64,000 nucleotides of DNA from Actinoplanes philippinensis (lineage in GTDB: Bacteria > Actinomycetota > Actinomycetes > Mycobacteriales > Micromonosporaceae): the NCBI RefSeq assembly GCF_900113015.1, contig NZ_FONV01000006.1:493735-557734 (forward strand), read 5' to 3'. Both the position numbers and the translations under genes were made by a program. Positions 8,411 through 16,105 of this stretch are shown piece by piece; the first letter of the stretch is position 1, and every line of letters begins with the position of its first letter. The notes under the pieces were generated by a model. That model made no database searches and was not told the DNA's origin. It saw only the letters and a list, made by a program, of their open reading frames with translations.

Positions 8411-9982
8411 TCAAGGAAAGGCCGCTTGCTGAGGATCCTGTTGTGCCACGGCTGTGCGTCGCCTGTAAAACCGGACCGCCAGCACGATCAGCAGAACGGT
8501 CATCAGCGGCGCGCCCGGGAACTTCACGAACCGTGGCAGACCACCGCCGTCGGGCAGGACCGTGAACGCCGCCACGATGCTGATCCACATGAACGCGCTG
8601 GTCCGCACGGTGACGGCGGCGAGCAGGGTGAGCGGCCACATCACATACCACGGGTGGAAGACCGGCGACAGCAGCACCACGGCGGCCATCCCGAAGGCGG
8701 CTCCCCGCAGGGCGGCCCGCTCCCGGTCCGCGTCACGCAAGGCCGCGACGAAGAGCATGAGGAGTACGGTCGTGAGCGCCACGAGCGCGAGCGCCCGCAC
8801 CGCCGGCACCGCGTCGAACCCGGGGAACAGTGCCTGGCCGGCGTAGGTGAGGGTCATGCCGATCGCGGTCGGTGGCGAGGTGAACTGGATGATCGTGGTG
8901 CTGCCCTGCATGGCCGGCACCCAGCCGAAGCCGAGGCCGCTGGCCGCTGTCACCGCCAGCAGCGCGGCCACCGACGAGCCGCCGACCAGCGCCGTCGCGC
9001 GCGTGAGCGGGCCGATCTCGGCACGCCAGCCCTGCCAGCCGGCCGGGGGCGGCACTTCACCCTGGGCGGAGACGAGGCCCCGGCCGGAGACGAGGCCATT
9101 GTCGGAGACGAGGCCATTGTTGGAGACGGCGGCCTGGCCCGAGACGGCGGCCTGGCCGGGAACGATCACGCGGCGCATGGCGATCAGGGCGGCGAACGGG
9201 ATCACCACGACCGCGGTGGCCTTCACGGCGACGGCGAGTCCGAGCAGGGCGCCCCCGGCGAGCAGCGGGACCGGGCGGGCGTTCCCGCGTACCACCAGGA
9301 AGAGCCCCGCCACCAGCAACCCGATCATGACCGCGTCGTTGTGCGGGGCGGCCAGCAGATGCGCGCCGATCAGCGGCCCGGCGAGCGCCACCCAGATCGC
9401 GCGCTCCGGCGCGATGCCACAGCGGCGCGCCAGCGCCGGCAGGCAGGCCGCGACCATGACGATCGAGGCCAGGGTGATCAGGCGGAACACGACGATGATG
9501 CCGGTCAGCGACTTGCCGATGGCGACCGCGGCGCCGGCGATCAGCAGGAACAGCGGGCCGTACGGGGTGATGGTGTCCCGCCAGATCTCGGCGACCGTGC
9601 CGAGCCAGGTGCACGGCAGCGCGGACACTCCCTGCCGGTACGGGTCGAGCCCGTGCGTGAACATCTCACCCTGACAGGCGTACGAATAAACGTCGCGGCT
9701 GCCCATCGGTGGCACGAACAGGAACGGCAGCAGCCACAGCGACGCGGTCACGATCGCCCATCGCAGGGACGGCAGCCGGTCGCGGCCGGACCACCAGGCA
9801 TACGCCATGAGGCCCGTCCCGACGATCCAGAGACCGAGAATGATCGGCCCGTAGGTGCTCCGGGCGACGCTGAGCGGGGTGGCCTCCAGATCGGCGCCGG
9901 GCAGCGCGCCGCCGAGCCATCCGGCACCCGCCAGCATCAACGCGCCGGCCAGTCCCAGCCACCGCAGAAAACTCAGCCCCAT
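8411..9982 (-). CDS. polyprenol-phosphomannose-dependent mannosyltransferase, MptB-like (GT-C)
   Basis: 523 residues with about a dozen hydrophobic helices. The first large outer loop holds GSRDVYSYACQGEMFTHGLDPYRQG, the acidic GT-C motif seen in MptB-type alpha-1,6-mannosyltransferases, which extend lipoglycan mannan chains from polyprenyl-phosphate mannose outside the membrane. HNDAVMIGLLVAG and later segments are also typical. Residues about 272-312 form an extra loop of six-residue repeats (VSGQAA, VSNNGL, VSDNGL, VSGRGL, VSAQGE) encoded by 18-bp DNA repeats, absent from usual family members. It heads the likely operon with the CotH-like lipoprotein and DUF4265 genes. The polymer it builds here is not known. 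Confidence 0.82.
   Translation of the reverse strand: MGLSFLRWLGLAGALMLAGAGWLGGALPGADLEATPLSVARSTYGPIILGLWIVGTGLMAYAWWSGRDRLPSLRWAIVTASLWLLPFLFVPPMGSRDVYSYACQGEMFTHGLDPYRQGVSALPCTWLGTVAEIWRDTITPYGPLFLLIAGAAVAIGKSLTGIIVVFRLITLASIVMVAACLPALARRCGIAPERAIWVALAGPLIGAHLLAAPHNDAVMIGLLVAGLFLVVRGNARPVPLLAGGALLGLAVAVKATAVVVIPFAALIAMRRVIVPGQAAVSGQAAVSNNGLVSDNGLVSGRGLVSAQGEVPPPAGWQGWRAEIGPLTRATALVGGSSVAALLAVTAASGLGFGWVPAMQGSTTIIQFTSPPTAIGMTLTYAGQALFPGFDAVPAVRALALVALTTVLLMLFVAALRDADRERAALRGAAFGMAAVVLLSPVFHPWYVMWPLTLLAAVTVRTSAFMWISIVAAFTVLPDGGGLPRFVKFPGAPLMTVLLIVLAVRFYRRRTAVAQQDPQQAAFP
9069..9158. repeat. 18-bp in-frame tandem repeat, 5 copies
   Basis: Units beginning GAGACG occur at 9069, 9087, 9105, 9123 and 9141. 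They lie inside the MptB-like gene and encode the six-residue repeats of its extra loop. Confidence 0.85.
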
Positions 9983-10062
9983 AGCCGTCGAGCTTCGCGC
10001 ATCGGGGCGAGCCGTGGCGCACCAGGGTCGTCAGCGGACCACGCGATACCTGATGTGGGTGG

Positions 10063-10231
10063 TCAGCGACGCGGTCCGGGCGTCGAGCCGTTCCGGCCGA
10101 AGAGCCGCCGCCCCGCGCCGGCGGCGACCGGCGAGATCTGCCGGCGCGGCTCGTCGATCAGGCCCGCGGCGAGGAACCGGGTGACCGTGGCCGCCGGCAG
10201 GTGAGGACGCGCGATCCTCTCCAGGTGGGTC
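10063..10231 (-). pseudogene. possible gene remnant (C-terminal fragment, no start)
   Basis: The 250-bp gap between the MptB-like gene and the next gene contains a minus-strand frame ending at 10063. Its roughly 55 codons almost all end in G or C and encode a protein-like segment containing LPAATVTRFLAAGLIDEPRR. No ATG, GTG or TTG start or ribosome site precedes it, and upstream it runs into the neighbouring gene in another frame. It may be the tail of a decayed gene; I do not recognise the family. Confidence 0.3.
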
Positions 10232-10864
10232 TCAGGAAGCGGCCGCCACGTCGTCCAGGGCGGCCGGGTCGAAGTCCGGGTTCAGCGCGCGGACCACCTC
10301 GGCGGTGACCGGCCGGCCCTCGACGACGTGCTCGACGGCCGCCCGGTCGACGGTGCGGCCGTAGTAGGTGGAGGCGAACGCCACGAACCGGTCGGTGGTG
10401 CCGTCGAGCAGGATCTCCAGCATGTCGCTGCCGTCGATCGCGCCGTCCGGGATCCGCAGGCTCGCCCCGGTGTGCCAGCGGTCGTCGCCGTGCCGTCGCC
10501 AGAGCACCGCGGTGGCGATGAACCGGCCTTCCTCGGTGAACATGTCGTGCTCCAGCAGCTCCCGGAACTCCTCCGGCAGACCGTCGACCAGGCCCGGCCA
10601 GGACTCCAGGTCGTCGTCGAGGTAAGGCGACATGTCCGACTCGTGGTCGAAGACCCGGATGAACGCGCCCGCCTCGGGAAAGACGACCTCCCACTCGTTG
10701 CCGCTGTTGTCGTCCATCTGCGCCCAGCCGCCCGCGAAGGTGTAGCGGTCCCAGCGGCCGCCGCCGACGATGTGGTCCAGCAGGGCGATCGCTCGGCACC
10801 GGGCCCGCAGCTCGGCGATCGGGGGCAGCTGGGCGGCGATCCTGGGGGCGTCCACCCCGGTCAC
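10232..10864 (-). CDS. conserved-looking hypothetical protein
   Basis: 210 residues, acidic, no signal peptide or membrane helix. Recognisable features are an aromatic-rich centre (GGRWDRYTFAGGWAQMDDNSG) and a hydrophobic-acidic C-terminal half (DMLEILLDGTTDRFVAFASTYYGR). The GTG at 10864 is the likely start; GTG at 10852 is also possible, and the longer form would be arginine-rich and unlike the rest. The DUF6807 gene lies upstream on the same strand, 145 bp away. I do not recognise the family and infer no function. Confidence 0.65.
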   Translation of the reverse strand: MTGVDAPRIAAQLPPIAELRARCRAIALLDHIVGGGRWDRYTFAGGWAQMDDNSGNEWEVVFPEAGAFIRVFDHESDMSPYLDDDLESWPGLVDGLPEEFRELLEHDMFTEEGRFIATAVLWRRHGDDRWHTGASLRIPDGAIDGSDMLEILLDGTTDRFVAFASTYYGRTVDRAAVEHVVEGRPVTAEVVRALNPDFDPAALDDVAAAS

Positions 10865-11009
10865 GGTAGACGAGCCGCCGCGGCGAGGATCCCGGCATGG
10901 CCGAACGGTCACCGACCGGGCAGCGCGAGCCGGCGGGCCCGTGGGTGGAGCGTGCGGCGGAGCGTCTGCGGCCGGCGCGGACCGGCCGGCCGCGCCGCTC
11001 GGCCGGTGA

Positions 11010-11801
11010 CTACACGACGGCGGCGACCTCGTCGCGGGTCAGCCGGCCGTCGGCGACCAGCACGGTGATCTCCCTGGTCAGCGGGACGCCCGGCTTGATG
11101 GTGAGCGTGTCCTCCCAGGCCAGGGCGGCGCAGACGCCGTTGTAGTCGCCGGTGCGGGCGAACCAGCGGTCGTCGCCGTCGAGGCCGGTGAAGATCAGGG
11201 TGTACGCGTCCTCGACGGACAGTGCCAGCCAGGGATCGACGGCGCCGTGCGGCTCGCCGCCGGACGGGGTGAACGCCGTCGCCTCGCCCTCGGTGGCGCG
11301 CCAGAAGAAGCCGCCGTAGCCCGCTCCCCCGGTCCGTCCGTTCGTCGCCGGGCTGCCGATCGTCACCTCCGACTGGGCGGGGGCCGCCAGCGCGTACCGG
11401 AAGAAGAGCCGCCAGCCGCGCGGGGCCGGGCGGGCCGTGACCGAACGCTGCTCCCTGAGCAGGAGCCGGCCGCCCCCGTCGACCCACCGCAGATCCTCGG
11501 CGAAGCCGCCGGGCAGCGGCGTGCGGCCGTCGGAGATGACGCGCCCGTGGTCGTCGCGCCAGATGTAGCCTTGATCGCGCACGTAGGTGCGCCCGCCCCA
11601 GACGTTGACGCCGTCGACGTCCTGCATGGTGACCGAGACCCCGAGATGCCAGGGGTGGTCCTGCGGCAGCTCGTCGGTGACGACCGAGCCGCCCAGCGTG
11701 CGGACCGGGTGCAGGTAGGGGCGGGGCGCGAGACGGATGTCGAGTTCGGGAGTGTCCACATAGGTGGCCACCCGGGTCCCGTCCACGTGCAGCTCGGTCA
11801 T
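11010..11801 (-). CDS. DUF6807 (PmoA-like) family protein, copy A
   Basis: 263 residues. RPYLHPVRTLGG, PQDHPWHLGVSV, NVWGGRTYV and GAGYGGFFWR are shared with the second DUF6807 protein at 37945-38838, and mark the family misleadingly called 'methane oxygenase PmoA'. It has no relation to methane monooxygenase; the predicted fold is a beta-rich galactose-mutarotase-like domain and members cluster with sugar dehydrogenases. The ATG at 11801 has AGGGA six bases upstream. A perfect LacI-type palindrome lies 18 bp before the start, so sugar-responsive repression is likely. Conserved His residues (HPWH) could bind metal or substrate; the reaction is unknown. Confidence 0.8.
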   Translation of the reverse strand: MTELHVDGTRVATYVDTPELDIRLAPRPYLHPVRTLGGSVVTDELPQDHPWHLGVSVTMQDVDGVNVWGGRTYVRDQGYIWRDDHGRVISDGRTPLPGGFAEDLRWVDGGGRLLLREQRSVTARPAPRGWRLFFRYALAAPAQSEVTIGSPATNGRTGGAGYGGFFWRATEGEATAFTPSGGEPHGAVDPWLALSVEDAYTLIFTGLDGDDRWFARTGDYNGVCAALAWEDTLTIKPGVPLTREITVLVADGRLTRDEVAAVV

Positions 11802-11818
11802 TCGTTCCCTCACCCTCA

Positions 11819-11832
11819 GGAAAGCGCTTTCC
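11819..11832. promoter_or_regulatory. LacI-type operator upstream of DUF6807 copy A
   Basis: Perfect 14-bp palindrome GGAAAGCGCTTTCC with the central CG typical of LacI-family sites, 18 bp before the DUF6807 ATG. A near copy, GGAAAGCGCTTACC, occurs at 43181-43194 upstream of the operon that contains the second DUF6807 gene. Confidence 0.75.
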
Positions 11833-11955
11833 GGCAGCCTAGTCGGCCCGGTCGGGGACGGGCAAGCGGGGGATGTTCTCCACCATCGGAGTGATCTGGC
11901 CCGGAAACGGCCCCCGGTGCCGGAGAATCAGGGCTTCGACGGAGGGAAGGTAGCG

Positions 11956-12294
11956 ATGACCGGCCCGTTCATGGTGTGCAAGCACGACGACGGTGACGGC
12001 GGCGTGCGGATCATGGTCAGCGGCGAGATCGACCACGACGTCAGCGAGGCGCTCAGCCTCATCCTGATCAACGCCGCCGAGCAGTCCGGCGTCCGGCACG
12101 TCGTCGTGGACCTCGCGACAGTGCCGTTCCTCGGCGCGGCCGGTGTGCGGAGCCTGCTCACCGGCCGTCAGGTGGCGGTGCGGCACGGCCGCGCGTTCGC
12201 CGTGGCGAACGCGCACGGCGTGGTGCGCGACACGCTGCGCGCCGCCGGTGTGGCCGGGATCCTGGCCGTGGCGACGGACACCGTCACGGCCTGA
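11956..12294 (+). CDS. STAS-domain protein (anti-sigma factor antagonist-like)
   Basis: 112 residues covering one STAS domain: VRIMVSGEIDHDVSEAL, then HVVVDLATVPFLGAAGVRSLL. STAS proteins of the SpoIIAA type bind anti-sigma kinases and are switched by phosphorylation of a Ser in the FxDSSG motif. Here that motif reads FLGAAG (residues 58-63), so both serines and the Asp are missing and regulation by phosphorylation at this site is not expected. The ATG at 11956 follows a strong GGAGGGAAGG site. No anti-sigma factor gene adjoins it; it overlaps the convergent kinase-like gene by 11 bp. Confidence 0.85.
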   Translation: MTGPFMVCKHDDGDGGVRIMVSGEIDHDVSEALSLILINAAEQSGVRHVVVDLATVPFLGAAGVRSLLTGRQVAVRHGRAFAVANAHGVVRDTLRAAGVAGILAVATDTVTA

Positions 12295-13306
12295 GCATCC
12301 GGGCCAGCTCCCCGGCCGGGAACGGGGTGCGTTTGCTGACGTGCCACAGGTCCTCGAAGAAACCGCCGACGAGCAGCGCGACCGGCAGGTGACGCCGCAG
12401 CACACGCAGCGCCGGCTCCGGCAGGCCGAGGCCGGACGGGTCCGCCGCGTGCAGCCTCAGCCGCTCCGTCACCTCCGGCCAGGGGACGTCCAGCAGCTTG
12501 CTGACCAGCCAGCGGACCAGGTGGGCGGCCGTGTAGCCGCGGTCGTAGTCGTGGTGCCGCCGGTGGAAGGCCGCCTCGGCGGCGTCCAGCTCGAACCCGG
12601 CGTGGGCGGCCAGCCCGAAATCGGCGAAGTAGATCCGGCGGCCGTCGGTCAGCAGGTTGCGGAAGTGCGCGTCGAAGTGGATCAGGCCGCGCGACTCCAG
12701 GAACGCCACCCCCTCCCGCACGGCCCGGTCGACGAACTCGTACGCCCCGTCGTCGCCGGCGGCGGCCCGCTCGGTCAGCCACGCGTCGACGGTCAGCGGG
12801 ATGCTCTCCATGAACAGCACCACGGCGGCCGACGACGCGCCGATCGCCTCCAGCCGGGCCCGGACCGCGTCGTCGCCCTCCCAGTGCGTCACCCAGCGTT
12901 CCAGCTCGGCCGGGTCGACGGGCTCCGGCGTACGCGGCAGCACCCGCCAGTGGTGCACCAGCGGGAACCCGGCGTACGCGCCGTCCAGCACCCACTGCGT
13001 CGTCATGGTGTGCGCGGCCAGCTCCCGCCACGCGCCGAATCCGGCCGAACCGATGCCGTACTGGTAGAACGGGGGCAGCCGGAAGAGGTTCGCGGTGGAG
13101 CCGACGTGCTCGGGGCGGCGCTCCAGGTCGGTCAGCGGCACCAGCTTCACGAAGACCGGCTCCCCGTCGACCGCCACCGACGCCGTGCTCCCGCCGAAGC
13201 CGCTGGTCGTCTCCCCCACCAGGGCCGCGATCCCGGCGTCGTCGAGTGCCGCCAGCCGCGCCGACAGCGCCCGGTGCCGGGCCGACCGCTCGAGATCCAC
13301 TTCCAC
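12284..13306 (-). CDS. protein-kinase-fold (aminoglycoside-phosphotransferase-like) protein
   Basis: About 340 residues. The catalytic-loop motif LIHFDAHFRNLL and the following YFADFGLA match the HxDxxxxN and DFG motifs of the kinase/APH fold; an N-terminal VFVKLVPL supplies the ATP-binding lysine. It would phosphorylate a small molecule or protein. The start is uncertain: GTG codons at 13315, 13306 and 13300 are in frame, and 13306 is given. Its 3' end overlaps the convergent STAS gene. It lies back-to-back with a LacI regulator gene. The substrate is unknown. Confidence 0.75.
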   Translation of the reverse strand: MEVDLERSARHRALSARLAALDDAGIAALVGETTSGFGGSTASVAVDGEPVFVKLVPLTDLERRPEHVGSTANLFRLPPFYQYGIGSAGFGAWRELAAHTMTTQWVLDGAYAGFPLVHHWRVLPRTPEPVDPAELERWVTHWEGDDAVRARLEAIGASSAAVVLFMESIPLTVDAWLTERAAAGDDGAYEFVDRAVREGVAFLESRGLIHFDAHFRNLLTDGRRIYFADFGLAAHAGFELDAAEAAFHRRHHDYDRGYTAAHLVRWLVSKLLDVPWPEVTERLRLHAADPSGLGLPEPALRVLRRHLPVALLVGGFFEDLWHVSKRTPFPAGELARMLRP

Positions 13307-13419
13307 TGTCCACACTCTAGTCAGCCCTGCGGTCGCTGCGGCGGCCAGCGGCATCGGCGACTGCACTGTGTTTCGGAGTTGCGACGGCTGGGCTAGTCTG
13401 ACCAGACGGTCAGCGGGCC

Positions 13420-13431
13420 GAAAAGGTTTTC
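13420..13431. promoter_or_regulatory. candidate operator upstream of the LacI gene at 13458
   Basis: GAAAAGGTTTTC is a 12-bp palindrome apart from its central GG, 26 bp before the TTG start of the LacI gene. The position suits autoregulation. It differs from the GGAAAGCGCTTTCC and GGAAACCGTATTCC operators elsewhere in the window. Confidence 0.4.
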
Positions 13432-13457
13432 ACGAACGTCACGCGGGAGATTTATCT

Positions 13458-14459
13458 TTGTCCAGGGCCACTCTTCGCGACGTCGCCAAACTCGCCGGGG
13501 TCTCGGTCGCGACCGCGTCCAAGGCGCTCAACGGGCAGCCGCAGGTTCGCGCCGAGACCCGGGAACGCGTCATCCGCGCCGCCGAGCAGCTCTCCTTCTC
13601 GCCCAACACGCTCGCCCAGGGGCTGATCACGCAGCGCAGCGGCACGGTCGGGCTGCTCACGTCCGACCTGGAGGGCCGGTTCTCGATCCCGATCCTGATG
13701 GGCGCCGAGGACGCGTTCGGCTCGGATCAGACGTCGGTGTTCCTGTGCGACGCCCGCGGCGACACGATCCGGGAGAAGCATCATCTCCGTGCGCTGCTGT
13801 CCCGGCGGGTCGACGGGTTGATAGTGGTCGGCGCCCGGCCGGACACCCGGCCCTCCCTCGGTGACCTGCCCGTTCCGGTGGTTTATGCGTACGCGCCGTC
13901 CGACGATCCGGCCGACCTGTCGCTGATCACCGACAACACCGGCGGCGGACGGACCGCGGTGGACCATCTGATCCGCTGTGGACGCCGCCGGATCGCGCAC
14001 ATCACCGGCGACCCCGGCTACAGCGCCGCGCAGGACCGGGCCCGCGGCGCTGTCGACCGGCTCACCGAGGAGGGGCTCACCCTGGCCGGCGGGGAGGTCT
14101 GGTTCGGCATGTGGTCGGAGGCGTGGGGCCGCGGCGCGACGCGGATGCTGCTGGAGCGCTGCCCCGACGTCGACGCGATCTTCGCCGGCTCCGACGAGAT
14201 CGCCCGGGGTGTCCTCGACGTGCTGCACGAGGAGCGCATCGACGTGCCGTCCCGGGTCGCCGTCATCGGTTTCGACAACTGGAGCGTCCTGGCCGTCAAC
14301 TCGCGGCCGCCGCTGACCACGATCGACCTCAACCTGGAGCATCTCGGCCGGATAGCGGCCCAGCGTCTGTCGGCCGCCATGGACGGGACGGCGGCCTCCG
14401 GCGTGGAGACGTTCCCGGTGCGGCTGATCACCCGCGAGTCCACCGCGCCGCTGCGCTGA
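13458..14459 (+). CDS. LacI-family transcriptional regulator A
   Basis: 333 residues. The N-terminal helix-turn-helix ATLRDVAKLAGVSVATASKALNGQ is canonical, and the rest is a periplasmic-binding-protein-like ligand domain (IFAGSDEIARGVLDVL, VAVIGFDNWS). The TTG at 13458 is chosen because GGAG lies 8 bases upstream and it places the helix-turn-helix at residue 3, as in most LacI proteins. No sugar operon adjoins it. Its target may be distant: the DUF6807 gene 1.7 kb upstream has a LacI-type operator, but three other LacI genes in the window could also use that site. Confidence 0.88.
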   Translation: MSRATLRDVAKLAGVSVATASKALNGQPQVRAETRERVIRAAEQLSFSPNTLAQGLITQRSGTVGLLTSDLEGRFSIPILMGAEDAFGSDQTSVFLCDARGDTIREKHHLRALLSRRVDGLIVVGARPDTRPSLGDLPVPVVYAYAPSDDPADLSLITDNTGGGRTAVDHLIRCGRRRIAHITGDPGYSAAQDRARGAVDRLTEEGLTLAGGEVWFGMWSEAWGRGATRMLLERCPDVDAIFAGSDEIARGVLDVLHEERIDVPSRVAVIGFDNWSVLAVNSRPPLTTIDLNLEHLGRIAAQRLSAAMDGTAASGVETFPVRLITRESTAPLR

Positions 14460-14487
14460 CCGGCCGGCGGCCACCCGGCGGCCCGGG

Positions 14488-15156
14488 TCAGCGGCGGGCG
14501 TAGAACGGCGCGGTCTCGGCGAGCATCCACGCGCTCACCGAGGACTGCTCGTCCAGGAGCACGATCTCGATGTCGTGGGCGACCGGGGTGAGGCGGGCGG
14601 CGTACTCGACGGCGGCGCGGACCTCGCCGGGCCAGGTGGGGACCTGCCGGTTGGGGCGGATGCCGATCATCAGCGTCTCCGGTCCGTCGTCGATGCGGCG
14701 CAGCGCCCGGCGGGCCTCCAGGACTCCCCGCACGGCCTGGAATCCCCCGGCCAAGGCCTGGAGCAGGTGGTACGGCTCCGGATGCGGGACACCGAGCAGG
14801 ACGGCCGGCGCCCGGTCGGCGCGGAGGCTGTGCACCCGTTCGGCGGCGACCGGCAGGCTGGACGCGGACCCCGGGTTCACGGCGAAACCCAGATCGCCGG
14901 GGAGCCGTTCGGCCAGCTGGCGGCCGGTGAGCCGGATCTGCCGGCGGTGCCCGGCGCCGGACTTGGCCAGTTGCTCGGCGGAGGTGTAGACGGTCACGTA
15001 GGTGCGGCCGTCGATCGTGGTCAGCGGGAGCGGGCCGCCGGCCGGCAGCGGCACCCAGACCGGATGGTCGGCGAGGGCGGCCAGCAGCGCCTCGGGTGGT
15101 GACTGACCGCGCCGGACGTGCAGGAGCGTGGTCTCCAGAGTATTCGCGGGAAACAT
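14488..15156 (-). CDS. SseB-family protein
   Basis: 222 residues. It has the SseB-type N-terminal domain (LAALADHPVWVPLPAGG, then TYVTVYTSAEQLA and GFAVNPGSASSLPV) and a C-terminal segment (GPETLMIGIRP, AWMLAETAPFY) like that of SseB_C proteins. In actinomycetes such proteins are often linked to type VII secretion, but no secretion genes are nearby. The ATG at 15156 has GGAG 7 bases upstream. Function is not established. Confidence 0.72.
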   Translation of the reverse strand: MFPANTLETTLLHVRRGQSPPEALLAALADHPVWVPLPAGGPLPLTTIDGRTYVTVYTSAEQLAKSGAGHRRQIRLTGRQLAERLPGDLGFAVNPGSASSLPVAAERVHSLRADRAPAVLLGVPHPEPYHLLQALAGGFQAVRGVLEARRALRRIDDGPETLMIGIRPNRQVPTWPGEVRAAVEYAARLTPVAHDIEIVLLDEQSSVSAWMLAETAPFYARR

Positions 15157-15305
15157 GGTCGACTCCGTCCTGTCGGCGTCCCCACCAGGAGGTACGCGGC
15201 ATCGGCCGAGTCGGTTCACGTTTTCGGATGGCGGGAGTGAAGGCGTTTCGGGTTGCGGGCCGGGAACGCTTCCCCAGCCCGCCGCCCGCGACGGGCACGG
15301 CCGCA

Positions 15306-16025
15306 CTACGACCCGGCGACCGCCGCAAGAATCGTCTCGGTGACCGCCGCCGGCTGCGACACCGTCAGGGCATGCCCCGCGCCGGGAATCTCGCGCAGCT
15401 CACGGCCCTTGGCCCGCTCGGCCATGAAACGCAGCGCCTGAGCAGGGATGTTACGGTCCGCGTCGCCCCAGATGAACCAGCTCGGCAGGGTGCTCCAGGC
15501 CGGCTCACCGGTCAGCCCGGCGGTCAGCGCCCGCTCGGCGACCGGCCGCTGGGTCACGGCCATCAGCGCCGCCACCGCCGGGTCGGCGTCGGCGGCGAAC
15601 TGGCGTGCGAACGCCTCGACGCTGATCGACAGCTCGGCGCCGCCGGTGGTCAGCGCACGGGCGACGACCGCCGCGCCGAGGGTGCTGCCGGGAAATCTCC
15701 CGGACAGCTCGAGCGCGCTCTCCCCGGTCTGCGGGGCGAAGGCCGAGACGAAGACCAGGGCCTGCACGTACGGGTTCCCGGCCGCCGCCTGCGTGATCAC
15801 CTGGCCGCCGTAGGAGTGCCCGGCCAGCACCACCGGACGGGCCAGGGAGGCGATCACGTCGCGTACGTAGTCGGCGTCCCCGGCCAGGTCACGCAGCGGA
15901 TTCGCGACCGCCACCGACGTCAGGCCCCGCGCGGACAGCCGCTCGACGACTCCGTTCCAGCTGGCCGATTCCGCGAAGGCCCCATGGACCAGCACGATCG
16001 TCGGCTCGTTCTCGTTGTCCGGCAT
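15306..16025 (-). CDS. alpha/beta hydrolase
   Basis: 239 residues of the alpha/beta hydrolase fold. TIVLVHGAFAESASWNGV supplies the oxyanion-hole HG motif, GHSYGG carries the nucleophilic Ser, and GAGHALTVSQP the catalytic His; the acid is probably the Asp in WFIWGDADRNIP. The HGAFA and SASWNGVVERL segments are typical of small soluble esterase-like family members in actinobacteria. The ATG at 16025 gives a cytoplasmic protein. Substrate unknown. Confidence 0.85.
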   Translation of the reverse strand: MPDNENEPTIVLVHGAFAESASWNGVVERLSARGLTSVAVANPLRDLAGDADYVRDVIASLARPVVLAGHSYGGQVITQAAAGNPYVQALVFVSAFAPQTGESALELSGRFPGSTLGAAVVARALTTGGAELSISVEAFARQFAADADPAVAALMAVTQRPVAERALTAGLTGEPAWSTLPSWFIWGDADRNIPAQALRFMAERAKGRELREIPGAGHALTVSQPAAVTETILAAVAGS

Positions 16026-16105
16026 GTTCGGTTCCTCTCCTCGGCCGGAGCTGAGGCTAGGACGCCGGTTGTGGGCAAACAGTGGTCGCCGATGCAGTGG
16101 CCGCG

